A stretch of DNA of 64,000 bases from Allodiplogaster sudhausi (Eukaryota > Nematoda > Chromadorea > Rhabditida > Diplogasteridae): contig CALZFC010000026.1 of NCBI GenBank assembly GCA_945643635.1, positions 888,501-952,500 of the forward strand, given 5' to 3'. Under the pieces are notes generated by a model. The model was not told the origin of the DNA. It searched no databases and saw only the letters and a program-made list of their open reading frames with translations. Of this stretch, positions 1 to 11,421 are shown piece after piece; position 1 is the stretch's first letter; every line of letters starts with the position of its first letter. Both the position numbers and the translations under genes were made by a program.

Positions 1-79
1 ACGTTAATATAAAAAGTGAAAATAAAAGTGTTTCTGTTCTTCTTCGTGGAAAAGTGAAAGCTCGTGACCCGCTAAACAA

Positions 80-615
80 ACAAAAAATCACTGGTAGTCT
101 TTCAATGGCAATAGACAGGCAAAAAAGTACCTTGGAAAACTAAAAAAAAACCGCAGGAGAGCAGCGATATTTCTAATAAATGCTCCCAATTTTCAACCAT
201 CAGTTTTCAAGCAGACGCAATGGATGATTTATAGTGTGGACTGAGTTTTACAAAAAGCAGAGGGACATAAGACGACCACATTAGACGAGTATGAAGAGGA
301 AGAATGGTGGTAATCATTGCTCCCGAACTTTGCAAATATATGCACTTTTCTAGGTGGAATCTCAAAAAAAAATCTAAAAAATTTGCAAAATTAAAGATCG
401 CTGCGTGGTTTCTGTGAAGAATGCAAGTAATCTTATTTTTTGCATCCTAAAAAATGCATAAAACTAGCAAAATTAAAAGCTCAACACGTGGTTTCTGTGA
501 AAATAACTGAGAAACTGTAATTTTTTCACGTTCCAAAGTCACGAAACATTGAAGTTTCCTTGTTTTTAGCATAATTATTAAAAAAACTGGAAATCCTCTA
601 TGCAGTTTTTGGCAG
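80..615 (+). repeat. Upstream repeat module, copy 1
   Basis: This AT-rich block precedes the phosphatase promoter. Recognisable pieces recur downstream: the stretch ending GGTACCTTGG-like at about 100-140 returns near 9690-9740; the stretch around 250-480 (AAGAGGAAGAATG, CGAACTTTGCAAATA, GTGGAATCTCAAA, GTGGTTTCTGTG) returns at about 6090-6180, 6545-6760 and 9190-9420. The copies are diverged but collinear over 150-300 bases. It may be a dispersed element or remains of repeated segmental duplication of this promoter. No protein is encoded. Confidence 0.6.
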
Positions 616-622
616 TATAAAA
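616..622 (+). promoter_or_regulatory. TATA box of the phosphatase gene
   Basis: TATAAAA followed by GCGG lies about 540 bases before the first signal-peptide ATG. The same box with its surroundings (TATAAAAGCGGC, then GTCTTCC/GTTCTCCTC and GATCTNCGGAAG) is repeated at 6820-6826 in the duplicated copy. Conservation of the block between copies supports a core promoter and leader. The pyrimidine-rich leader (700-1010) between TATA box and ATG carries no convincing ORF. Confidence 0.55.
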
Positions 623-1120
623 GCGGCTGATTTGTCCATTTACTCATCATTCTTCCGTTTGTTCTCCTCAAGGGATCTACGGAAGCTACTACTACATCTG
701 AGGTTACTTTCCCCTCCCTCCTCTCCTTTCATTCTCCCCGTCCCTCTTCTCCTTTCACCCTCCTCCTCCCCCTTCTTCATTCACTCTTCCCCTCCCCCTT
801 CTCCCTTCACTCTCCACTCCACATTCTCTTCATTTCCCTATCCTGCCTTCCCTTTTCACTTTTTTTCACTCTCCTCTTCCCCTTCGCCATCCTATTGTCC
901 TTCCAGCCTTTTCTCTTATCCCTTTCTTCTTCACTTTACTCCTTCCTCTCTCTCATCTCTGCTCTTTTCCCTTTTCCTACCTTTCATTTTCCCTCTCTCC
1001 CCCTCCTGAATTTTGATATAGCACCTCTAATCCATTCCCTGGCCCATGCTATAATCTTTTAACCCGTCTTGATTTCCATGACTTTAAACCTGCTTCTCAT
1101 CGGAGTCTTCCTCATCTAAT

Positions 1121-4100
1121 ATGGGTATTCCGAAACTCCTTTCCCTTCCTCTTGCAGAAATGCCTCGCCTCATCCTTCTTTTGCTCCTCGCTCTTCCTCT
1201 CTTCCTGCTCCTCGGACTCTCCGATGCGGCTCCATTCGTCGGACTCCTCAATTCGACTACAGAAGAACCAACGACATCGACCGCTCCCACTACGACTCTC
1301 GTACGACTTTAACAACAGTCGTAATTATTCAAAAAGCATTTTATGAGTGCTTCGTAAATGCTTGCTTTAATAAAAGAGAGTTGAATCAATTACCAAAACA
1401 AATCCGCCAGATTGCAAATCGTGTATCACTCAGGGACCTCCCGGCCAATGTGGTTATAAGAAAGAAAATTGTACTGCTGCCGAGTCGTATTGCCTTCTTA
1501 CGGTCACACTTTATACGGACCGGGTGTACGTCCCGGGTACCGTGCATGAGAAGGAGCCTGGACCCTGCGTGAACTCTCCTGTGGGGGACGGATGCATGCC
1601 TGAGGGCTTCGAAAAGAACAAGTAATAGTTTAATGGTTTCTTTGTTCTTCCTTTTTTACGCTGGCGTTTGATGAGAATCTATAGATTCTCATCAAACGCC
1701 AGCATAAAAAAGATATATCCGTAAAATTTGCAAAACTAAACGTCGAAATGATCTTTCAGGTACAAGTGCTTTTGCAACAGTCGCTCCAAGAGTCGTTGCT
1801 CCACAGACAATGATATACAAGTCATCTTTTGTTTTGGATAGGGCAACATATGTGTTAATGTGTTGTATCAATATCTAAACTAAATCTATAATGTTCAGGA
1901 CTGGCTTGAGGCCGAAGCAGTGGCTCTGTATCAGACGGCGCACCCTACGACACGTCCGCCCACAACGACGCCCGATCCGAATGTCGACTTTTGATTTTTC
2001 TTTTACTCTAATAAATTAATTTTTCAATATTTAAGAAATATCAGAAAGTAATTTTAATTTTTTTTTCATTTTTCAGCACCGCTGTCTGAAGGACGATGAT
2101 CCTCGCGTGGTCTGCCCTGGTTCCGCCTTCTGCCGCACCAAGTTCAACTACGACCGGAGCAGCTTTCGGATTAGCAACGGAATCGGCCTCGGCTGCGTGG
2201 AAACGCTCCCCGACGAGAAACCGAACGACACCTGCCGCAAGGTTTAAAAAAGTGCTTCATGGTTAATAACACTAATTTTACTCAATTTCAGGTTGAGCCT
2301 TTCAACATCTCGGCCCCGGTCTTTGAGTGTTTCTGCCCGAGCGAAGTCGGCCACGCCTGCAACGCTCTCGAAGAGGTAAAAATTGGATGAATTGCCATAG
2401 TGACTAACATCATTAGGCTTTATGTCGCACTAATTTATTCCGACTATTTTCAGAATAAGGTTCGGAAGGAGACTTGGGAAAAGCTGATCGGCGAGACCAT
2501 GAGGGAAATGGAAGATGAGCAGAAGGAGAACGAAAAGAAGAAGGAGCTGGAGAAGCTGGAGAACAGATTGGATGAAGAAAAGGAGAAAAATGACAAGTTT
2601 CCTTACGCGGCAATCATCCCTGGCCCCGTCGGACTCCTCATTCTCCGTAATACTAAGACTTTTTATCATCTACAAGTTTATTTTCTATTTTTATTATCTA
2701 TTTTAACGATTGGAAAAGTACAATCTCCATACATTTGCCAATTTGAACGCACTTTAGTGTTTGGCCTCGGAGCTGCCGTCTTCTACTACAGAAAGGGCAA
2801 GCTCGACCGCGAGCTCCGGAAGATTGCTAGGGGTGAGCTATTTAAATGTATTTATATAAAAAATGCTAGATGCAAGCGAGCATTGGAAAGGAAAAAGGAG
2901 CAATTAATGATGATGAAATACATAAAAGATCTATAAAATTAACTGAAAATTAACGAAGTGATGACGAAATAAATTAATGAAATAAATTAATTTGCACTCC
3001 TTGCAGAGACGCTGCCGACCGTCTTGTCTAAGTGCGACCCTCGGGCTCTCCTCGACCGCTGGCTCGACTTCGACAAGAGCAAGTCCCGAAATGTCCCCGA
3101 CTCTCAGCTCATCCCAAATGGCGGTCCCAAGAAAGTGCTCGGAGCGTACGTGCCATTTCGCATGTTTATTTTCAAAAGTGTCAAATAATTGCGAAATCGC
3201 TGCTTCTGTGCAAATTTTGCACAACAATCGATTTCTATCCAATTTGATAAATCGGTAATCAAAAATCTTGTACAGCTTCTCCGACATTCCGCTGATCGCT
3301 GCGACAGCCTTGGACACTGAGCTGCCGGGCAAAGAGCAAATCCACTGGAACTGCGTCGACGAGGAGCAGCTCTTCATTGCGGCGCAGGCGCGTTTTCATA
3401 ATTATAATTCAAAAGGAGCAAAATACAGATAATAAAGAGCAATGTCCAGTAGATCAAAACGATAATTTGTCATTTTTTAATATTTTTAAAATTAAAAATT
3501 TTCAGTGCCCATCCAAGGAGACCCTCGGTGCCTTCTTCATGAGCCTCGTGCACGCCGACGTTCGCTGCGTCATGCAGCTGACTCAGCGAGCCGAGATCAT
3601 TGACGGAGTGCGTTTTCTGTTCCCGATCTGTCGATTTTTCTTCTTAAAAAACCATTTATTTCTCGAAAGGATTTAGTTTTAAATTCTTCCTTAAATGCAG
3701 GACTCTGGCATCTATTAATTGAAAGGGAAATAATGAAGAAAAATAAATAACATAAATGTTCTGATGGAACGAAAAGAAAGATTCAAATCTTCCGCCGATG
3801 TTTACAGTCACCTTGCGACTATCTCGAGCTCAAGAAATACGCGCTTCCGCAGATGAAGGTGGGTAATGCGACCGTCGACGTGCGTGTTGTGGACGTCAAG
3901 GACAAGGTTTCATTTTTTTGGCGGGAAAATTGCACCTAATCGCAAATTTCTAGTGGAACGTAATCAAAGGACCATTGTCAATTCGACAAAAGATGGATAA
4001 AACAGTATGAAAATATTTGGAACAATTTGGATGAATAATTTGATGCTGTCATGGCGGGAAAATTTGATATTTTATTTAAAAAGTGAAAGCAGTTAAATGT

Positions 4101-5273
4101 TTATGCATAGTAAAATATTTTTTGCAGAAGTCCTACGCGTACCGAAAAGTGATCATCAAGCTGAAAGGAGACGAGGCTGGCAAGTCGGGTACGCACACGT
4201 ACACCACTTCCACTACCACGACTGGACGGATCACGACATCCCTACCGAGCGAGCCGACATCTTCGTTAGTTTTGGTTTCCCATCGATGCTGTTCAGCCCT
4301 CTGAAACTCCAGTCCCTCCCAATATATCGTATCAAGCTCCGCCCACCCGTCCACAATTGCAGGATGTCGCGTTCCGAGTCTACAAGATGGCGAGCCACGT
4401 TGACGGGCGCCTCCTCGTGCACTGCCGCGGAGGCATCGGGCGCACGGGGGCCTTCGTCCTGGTGCAGGTAAACATAAAAAATAAAATAAATAAAATAAAG
4501 ACAAAAATAAAATGAATAAATATGACTTCTTGCAGATGCTTCTTAAGATGGCCTTCCAGAAGACCGAGCTGACCACGGACAATGTCTTTGCGCTTGCGAA
4601 GTCCATCCGCTACCGCCGCCACGGCGCCATCCAGGAGCCGAGTGTCAGTGTACATTTATTGACTGATTCTTGGAGTTGATAGAGAGAATGGGCACATCGA
4701 ACGGTTCCCACAATTTCCCAGGCAAATTAGTCGCCAAATGGAAATTTTTTAAAATCGATTAATAGATTCTAAAATCAATTCTAAAATTCTAAATTCTAAT
4801 AAATAAATCGATTCTATTCACCCGGTGCATTATTGATTTTCTCGCTGATATTAATTAATTAATTAATTAATTTTCAGCAACTTGCCTTCGCGCTCTTCGT
4901 CGTCGCCGGTGTCCACCTGCAGTCCGCCGACGCCACTCGCATGGACTCCCTCGGCGTCAAGGAGTTCTCGATGAACTGTGACCAAGTCATCAAGTAAGTA
5001 TTAAAAAAAAATAATTGAGCCAGCAAATATATCTTAGCAAAAATCCGTTTTTCCTGATATTTGTTGTATCAATTGAATCTACAAACAAATATTCTAGTCT
5101 CTACATTTTTCAGCGACGAGTCTGCGAAAGAGGACGAGCGGCGCCGGCAGCTGAAGGCGAATAGGGAAGCGAAGGAGAAGAGGAAGGCTGAGAAGAAGAG
5201 GAAGAAGGAGGAGGAGGCAGCGGGAGGAGAGGGAGAGAAGAAGGCCGCCGAGGCTACGGAGAACGCCAATTAG
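1121..5273 (+). CDS. Receptor-type protein tyrosine phosphatase, 17 exons
   Basis: Predicted single-pass membrane PTP of about 710 residues. Exons by eye: 1121-1300 (inner ATG at 1160 starts a Leu-rich signal peptide), 1377-1621, 1760-1820, 1899-1982, 2077-2241, 2292-2375, 2454-2646, 2758-2832, 3007-3145, 3276-3387, 3506-3607, 3808-3906, 4128-4264, 4363-4467, 4536-4643, 4878-4993, 5114-5273. Exons 2-6 give a Cys-rich ectodomain, exon 7 a Glu/Lys coiled coil, exons 7-8 a transmembrane helix ending VFYYRKGK. The phosphatase domain follows: LFIAAQ (exon 10), WTDHDIP (the WPD loop with Asp kept) in exon 13, and the P-loop HCRGGIGRTGAF with catalytic Cys and Arg in exon 14, then AIQEPS (Q loop). 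The tail is a Lys/Glu-rich helix. Oddities: the pTyr-loop KNRY motif reads KSRN; exon 10 would need a GC donor; exon 13 is one base short of phase. Membership of the PTP family is secure; activity is not. Confidence 0.8.
1660..1703. repeat. Perfect 44-bp palindrome in PTP intron 2
   Basis: Two 22-base arms meet with no spacer (GCTGGCGTTTGATGAGAATC at one side, its complement at the other, centre CTATAG). Flanking T-rich and A-rich runs extend the symmetry with one mismatch. It lies wholly inside the short intron between exons 2 and 3, so it could form a hairpin in the pre-mRNA. Function unknown. Confidence 0.9.
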
Positions 5274-5370
5274 AGGGCCTGCGCGATAAAGCCTTGATAG
5301 GCATCTTATTGTGTGTTTTGTGTTTTACATTACATTAAAAAGCGCACCAGATCAAGAAATACAATAAAAA
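5274..5370 (+). terminator. PTP 3' UTR and poly(A) signal
   Basis: The stop codon TAG is followed by a short 3' UTR ending with AATAAA at about 5363-5368. The UTR (GCGATAAAGCCTTG, then TGTGTTTTGTGTTTTACATTACATT) is conserved in the duplicated copy at 7436-7495, which marks the duplicated unit's 3' extent. Confidence 0.5.
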
Positions 5371-6480
5371 TGGTAAACCAGGGAAAGATGAATAGTAAAT
5401 GAAAACAAAAAAAAGGGAATTGAAATTGACACTTGGTGAATGATCTTGTCAGTATAATGCAATACTCTATTGATTTTGAGAGTGAAAGTGGGAAAGAAGT
5501 GTTTTCTGCTTGCGAGATGAAAGGTGAATATTGATCAGGAAGAGACGGAACTATAATAAAGCTAATAAGTGTTCGGTGCTTTTTTAGAGCGTTTAAACAG
5601 TTGACTAATTTTTTATGTAATCCATGCAGTTAAAAACATTAAAAAATAATTACTTGAAAAGAGGCTTAATTGATTGATTCAGGATAATTAATTTAAAAGA
5701 TAATTGATGTGCTAGAATGTAAATTATTATTAAAGGATTCTACCGGGTAATCTTTCTGCAGTTGTAAAACGTATGCGATTTGAACGCGAGCGCTCATGCA
5801 GTTTGGTCAGAGTTGAGTCTCGAGAGAACGGTGAAAGAGGAGGGCGCCTCATTACGACCGTTGTAAAATCGCGCCATGGCTAATTTGGAAGAAGAATCTT
5901 TCAAACATTCAAAGTCGATTTCAAATCGAATTCATCTATAAAGAGATGAAGTTATTTCCACGGGTGGGGGGGAGACGGGAGGATTCTTCAATACTAAAAA
6001 TGTAATTAAATTTTGCAAACTATAAATGCACTACGTGGCGTTCTAATGTGCATAAATTTTTTTAATGAATGAATTTCCCTTGGCTTAGTTTAATAAAAAT
6101 CAGAGGGATGAAGAGGATGAATGTTGGTAATTTCATGCTCTTGACATTTGAAATATGTACTTTTCAAGGTGGAATCTAAAATTTGCCTTGCTCATATATA
6201 ACGAAATATGTATTTCCTTGACTATTTTTTATTTGGAAAATATGATTCAAACAGATTCTGTAGTGCTGATAGAAAACCGCTCATGTACTGATAGACATTT
6301 TTTACTGGAAGTAGACAGAGAAAAAAAAACTTTGAAAATTGAAACACTCATTCAATTGGATTGCAACATTGTTCGGAGTTCTTATTGTCAATGAATAAAC
6401 ACTCCTAATCTTCATATAACAATTTTCAAGAATTTTTTATGTTCTTTCTTTTTTACTTCCGCATTCAATCACCGAGAAAA
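5371..6480. other. Intergenic stretch with partial upstream-module copy
   Basis: AT-rich DNA with no convincing exon. Around 6090-6180 a second partial copy of the upstream module is visible (GATGAAGAGGATGAATG, then GGTGGAATCT). Short open frames here are AT-rich and lack family resemblance. Confidence 0.5.
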
Positions 6481-6539
6481 CAACCAGAGAAAGACAATGG
6501 AATTTTTTTATCCAAGGATATTTATTTCTTAGTTTCTGT

Positions 6540-7500
6540 TCATAGAATTCCAAGGAGATATAAGACGACCACATTCTACGAGGATGAACAGGAAGAATGA
6601 TGGCAATCTTTGCTTGCGAACTTTGCAAATACGTGTTCTTTTCTACGAGGAATCTCAAAAATTCAATAAAATTTGCAAAATTTAATTAGATTTCGTGGTT
6701 TCTGTGTAAAGTGCTGACAAGATGTTATTTTCACTTTCCAAACTCACGAAACATTATACTTTCTTTGTTAACAACTTAATTATGCGAACAATTGGAATTC
6801 CCAGGTGTATTCGTAGGCGTATAAAAGCGGCCGATTTGATCATTTAATCGTCAGTCTTCCTATTGTCCTCCTCAAAGGATCTCCGGAAGAGAGCTTCCTC
6901 CTGAAGTTACTTTCCCTGTCCCGGTTCCCTTCCACTCTCTCCAATTCTTGATTCTTTGCATCCAGTAAAATGTTGAATTTGTCTCTGATACTTAATTAAT
7001 TAATTAATTTTCAGCAGTTCGCCTTCGCGCTCTTCATCGTGGCCGGCGTCCACCTGCATGCCGCCGACGCGACTCGAAAGGACTCCCTGTGCGTCATGGA
7101 GTTCTCCATGATGTGCAAGCAAGTCGTGAGTTATGTATGAATTCAAAAACTTATTAAGCCGGCAAATATATCTGAGCAAAAAGGGTTTTCCTGCTATTTG
7201 TCGTATCAATTGAATTTACAAACAAATATTGTAGTTCTTACATTTTTCAGTGATGAGCCCGCAAAGGAGAACGTGCTGCGGAAGCAGCAGCAGCGATTCG
7301 GGACGCAATGAAAGCGGCAAAGGACAAGGCGAAGGCTAACAAGGAGATGGAGAAGGCGGCTGGAAGAGTGGGAATGTTGAAGGCAGAGAGACAATGAAGA
7401 AGGCAGAGCGTCGGGAGAAGCCCAACTAAAAGGCCTCCGCGATAAAAAGCCTTGAAGGCATTGTGTTGTGTTTTGTGTTTTACATTACATTAAAAGCACA
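6540..7500 (+). pseudogene. Truncated duplicate of the PTP gene (promoter + last two exons)
   Basis: The copy begins with the upstream module (6545-6760), has TATAAAA at 6820-6826 and a leader like that of the parent, then jumps directly to the intron preceding the last two exons (TTAATTAATTAATTTTCAG). The exon at 7017-7125 parallels parental exon 16 (FAFALF, AGVHL, ADATR kept). The last exon from about 7251 starts like parental exon 17 but reaches an in-frame TGA near 7308, so the Lys/Glu tail is lost. Signal peptide, ectodomain, membrane helix and the whole catalytic domain are absent. The 3' UTR is also duplicated. I read it as an internally deleted tandem duplicate; a short transcript could still be made because promoter and splice sites persist. 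Confidence 0.75.
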
Positions 7501-9190
7501 TCAAATCAAGAAGTACATTGAAATGGGGGAAAGCAGGGAAAGATGAATAGTAACTGAAAACAAGAAAAGGGAATTGAAATTGCTACTTGATGAATTAATG
7601 AGAGCTCGGTAATAAAAAAGCTAGTTTTTAAGTTAGTCGTTCAAACTTCGATTTCTCATGGTCAGTTCACGCGGTAACAAATAACAATAACTATGAGCTT
7701 GCTACGGAATTCATGCGCTTTTTCGATCTTTTCGAGATTGGATGAAATAATAATAATTTAAAACTTCGATTACGCTTCTCTGTTCCTTTCCTCTGCACTC
7801 TCATCTGGCTTTTCTCATTCCTTTCTCCGTCGTTGATCTCCCCTCTGCTTCTTCTGATTCATTTCCTTTACTGGCGCATTCGTATGAATCACAGGACTAA
7901 AGAAAATTTTTTGCGAATCAACTTTTCCCGGAACGAGGCGAAAATAAATCGATAGAAATCAAGGAGAGCGACAGAATTAACTGATTATTAGGAGAAAATT
8001 ATAGGCATGTGCGTATTTTTTTGACCAATTACATCGTAGATATTTAGACGTTTTGCATATTTAGATACAGCATCATTAGGCGAAACTTCTCAGCGAATAA
8101 AGATGTAAGATAAAGTCTGATTTTATGATAGCCCTTATCAATGATAAAATCTCTTATTTTATAATTTGGGGATGTGGGCAGAGACAAAATAATGGGAGAA
8201 ATTGCATTGCAAAATATTAAAATCAAGTTCTATATAAACAAACGAATGAACCTTCAAAATACTTTAGTCTTACCTAGGGTATTAATGAGCTCTGTTTGCC
8301 AAAGAATAAATGCGGACAAATTGAATCATTAACTGGTTTGCTTGAATGAAAGTTCATAACTGGATAATAAGTTACGTAATGAAGACGTTCAAAATACATT
8401 AAAAGTCTTAAATTCCCATAACTCTTAAAGTTTTTATTCAACATACTTGGAAATTGCATTACGTTCATATTTTTCCTTTGACATGCGACATTTGAATATT
8501 TATTCTAATTAAAAAATAAATTTTATTACGTAATCTCCTGAAAGACACCAAACATCGATTTTTTTTTCTGTTTGTTCTGCAAGATGTGGGAAACCTGTTG
8601 CTAACAAACAAAAATACTATGCGAAAAACTGGAATTCCTTTATGCAATTCTGGTCGTAAAAACATAGAGCAACCCGGAAGGTAACGGGAAAATAACATGA
8701 AAATTTTCTAAACAGGCGACCTTTTCTAAGTTCGACAATCACCGTTCAATTCCGGCCTAAAAAGATATCTACAGTAACTTTGGGCTGATGACTACGTCAG
8801 CCCAAAGTTAATATAGATATCGTTGGTAGTCATCGCCATTTCAATAGGGAGAGCCGGCAAAATCCTTTGATCTTTTGGATAGAACTTTACTACCCGGTAT
8901 AGCAATTGTCTCTTCCCAAATGTGGACATTTTTGAATTTGTGTCCCCAATTGGGGCCATTTTGATATGAATGATTTCTATTTACTAGGCTGCATTTCGAT
9001 TTTACATCGTTCGTAACGAGTTTTTTACGTCTTACTATTTAAAACTCATTTTTATTGTTAAAAAATTTAGTTTTTTCTCTAATAAAACTCGGTAAAATTT
9101 ACGAAAATCACATTCTTTATTACCTTTATATTACACGTTCACAAAAATAATTACAACGAGCTTTGAACAGCGATATTAAATACTTCTTAT
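7501..9190. other. AT-rich intergenic DNA with degenerate module fragments
   Basis: No supported gene. At about 8560-8680 a decayed relative of the promoter-proximal block is visible (GTTGCTAACAAACAA, AACTGGAATTCCTTTATGCA), matching about 560-610 and 6765-6800 but without a TATA box. The only other structured item is the hairpin at 8764-8821. Confidence 0.45.
8764..8821. repeat. Hairpin-forming inverted repeat
   Basis: Arms GATATCTA...AACTTTGGGCTGA and its complement are separated by about 8 bases; a small internal bulge (CAGT versus ATAT region) interrupts them. Too short for a classic MITE, but the arms (about 24 bp) would form a stable stem. No gene adjoins it. Confidence 0.7.
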
Positions 9191-9750
9191 AAAATTACCA
9201 CATTCCATGAAGATAAAGAGGATGAATGCTGCCTTTCTTTGCTCGCGAACTTTGCAATAAGTGTACTTTCGACGTGGAATCTCAGGAAAAAAAATCTTCA
9301 AAACTAGCAAAATTAAAAATCACTACATGGTTTCTTTAAACAATGCAAACAAAATATTTTTGAATCTCAAAAATCTATCAAAATTTGCAACATTTAAAGC
9401 CCACAAAGTGAAATCACATATGCTCCAAAAAGAACCAAAACATAGAATGTTATTGATTCGTTGTACGAAGCACATTAAGATTGTTTTGCATCATTTAAGG
9501 AAACTGTTTATCTTAGATACTTGGGGGCAAACTTTCCTCCCTAAAACAAAGCAAACATATCGCCCAAAAATTGCAAAATTAGGCGATATAACCTAAATTA
9601 TTGGAAAATGGGACTTTTCTAGAAAAGATTGCCAGAAACGTTATTGTTGTATTAGCCGTAGAATTCGTCTACCCCCTAACAAAAAAGCAATGGGTCATTC
9701 AAGAGCAAGTAGACGGGCAAAAGGTACCTTGGAAAATGGGAAAAAATCTC
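9190..9750 (+). repeat. Upstream repeat module, further copy
   Basis: The segment from 9190 to 9420 follows the order seen at 260-500 (CCACATTCCATGAAGATAAA, GAGGATGAATG, CGAACTTTGCAATAA, TGGAATCTCA, ATGGTTTCT). The piece at 9690-9740 matches 95-140 (GTAGACGGGCAAAAGGTACC). No TATA box or PTP exon follows, so it is a promoter-module fragment or an independent repeat. Confidence 0.55.
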
Positions 9751-10852
9751 TTGTAGGCTGACAGTCCCACATTCCGAAAATTAACAATTTATGACTTGCA
9801 TAATATAATGACAAACAAACTACAACAAATAAAAACAGGAGAAAAGCTGTGTTTATTTAGATGTGAATTGTAAAGAATTTTTCGAAAACTTCATTTTACC
9901 GCAAATAAACCGGTGGTGAATATGTGTCCTGGGATTACATTTCTGTAAAACAGAAACCCGAAAAATACCGTAAAGTTCCAAAAATTTCATTCATTCAGGG
10001 TTTTGAAATGACATTTTGGAATGGAAATTTCTCGTGTATCTTGGACTTTCGAGTATTTTTGTTTTGCTGAAGTGTTCACATCATCCACCATGGGTTGCGT
10101 TAGTAGTTTACGATTATCTAAAGAATGGTTTGAAGCCTTCTCTCTTAAGCTGTCTGCACGGCACACGGAAAAAAAGTTATGCTAGCGAAGTAGCGTGGAC
10201 AAGTTACGTGGAGCAAAACATGCCAAGTGTTTGACATCTACGACGTCGTCGTCTCCTAAGAGTCAAAACGTAACTTTTTAAGTGAACCCCTGTAAGATAC
10301 GTGGGGCTATACTTAATATGAGGCAACACAAAATAAGTTATGCTCGACCGAATGGCTCCACTCCCCAAAGAAAGGCAAGATATGTAGAGCGTAACTTATC
10401 TGAATGAAAGAAAAGTTACGATCTCATCACGAAATAGCGATCTCGTCCGATCTGGCAAGTTGGGCAACGTCGAGCGGCGACACTTTGGGGTTCACATTCA
10501 CATGGGAGCAAAAGTGCTCGAAAAAACTTTTTGTGCACTTTTACATATTTTACATTATTTTGTTTTCGTGCCACATAATCAAATGTATATTATTCCGTAT
10601 TTTTTCAGCTGCTTCTTTCTCTACAATTGTAATTGTCTTGAAATAAAAGCGTCCGTCAGTCGCGCTTTAATTACAGACGCTGCCTCGGCAGTGAATTCGC
10701 CAGGCTGATTGCGAATTCTCACTAGGCATCACACTATAAATGCGGCACAAGCGGGCGAAAATGTTTTTTCTCGCTTGTTTGATTCTAATTAGTTTTTCGA
10801 GTGATTAGCTGTTTTCATTTTTCATTGCAACATTATTCATTTCTTTCTTAAG

Positions 10853-10922
10853 GTTCCGGAACCATCGGTGAAGCGGATCAATTGGACTCTCGGTGGGAGC
10901 ACCGCCGTTGCCGGCAGATCAG
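10853..10922 (+). CDS. Candidate isolated exon
   Basis: Bounded by a TTTCTTAAG acceptor and a GTAGTA donor, reading VPEPSVKRINWTLGGS. GC content is higher than the surrounding DNA, as for true exons here. I do not recognise the product. It precedes the delta-COP-like exon but phase could not be tied to it with confidence. Confidence 0.3.
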
Positions 10923-11421
10923 GTAGTAATAGTTATAACGCTATGTTGTGAATATTTTGATTGGAATGGTTTTAACGCTTTAAAATGAAACATAATATTT
11001 GAATATCATGTTATGAGTTAGCTTCTACACTCCTAGCGTCTTTCTGCCAAAAGTTGAGTGCTAATAGATGCATTACGAACCATGGTATCTTTAATTGTTG
11101 TTGTCAATGCCAAACTGTGTTGGACATAACAGTTTGGTAGATTGCTGCGAACATACATTATTTCTCACACGATCGTTGCCTTACATGATGCTTTGACGAC
11201 TAGGGATATTTTGAGCCGGATCGAATGCTATTGTTAAGTAGAGAACATCCGCAATTTTTAGTTCTATGAAATGCACGGGTATCGAAAATAGAAATATTCG
11301 AAATATTCCCTCCCGTTACTCTCTGCAGTTAACAGCGGCTCGTTTAGTCTGTGTTTATGCTATTTAATTTTCTTAAGTATAATTAGATTCTAGTAGTTCT
11401 TTATCATTTATTTTTTTTAAG

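Noticed and set aside
632..1009. 125-codon Ser/Pro/Phe-rich frame downstream of the TATA box
   Set aside because: Lies in the pyrimidine-rich leader and reflects composition; the signal-peptide frame begins at 1121/1160.
8044..8698. Three minus-strand AT-rich frames of 60-77 codons
   Set aside because: No conserved motif, poor codon composition compared with real exons here, overlap a degenerate promoter-module fragment.
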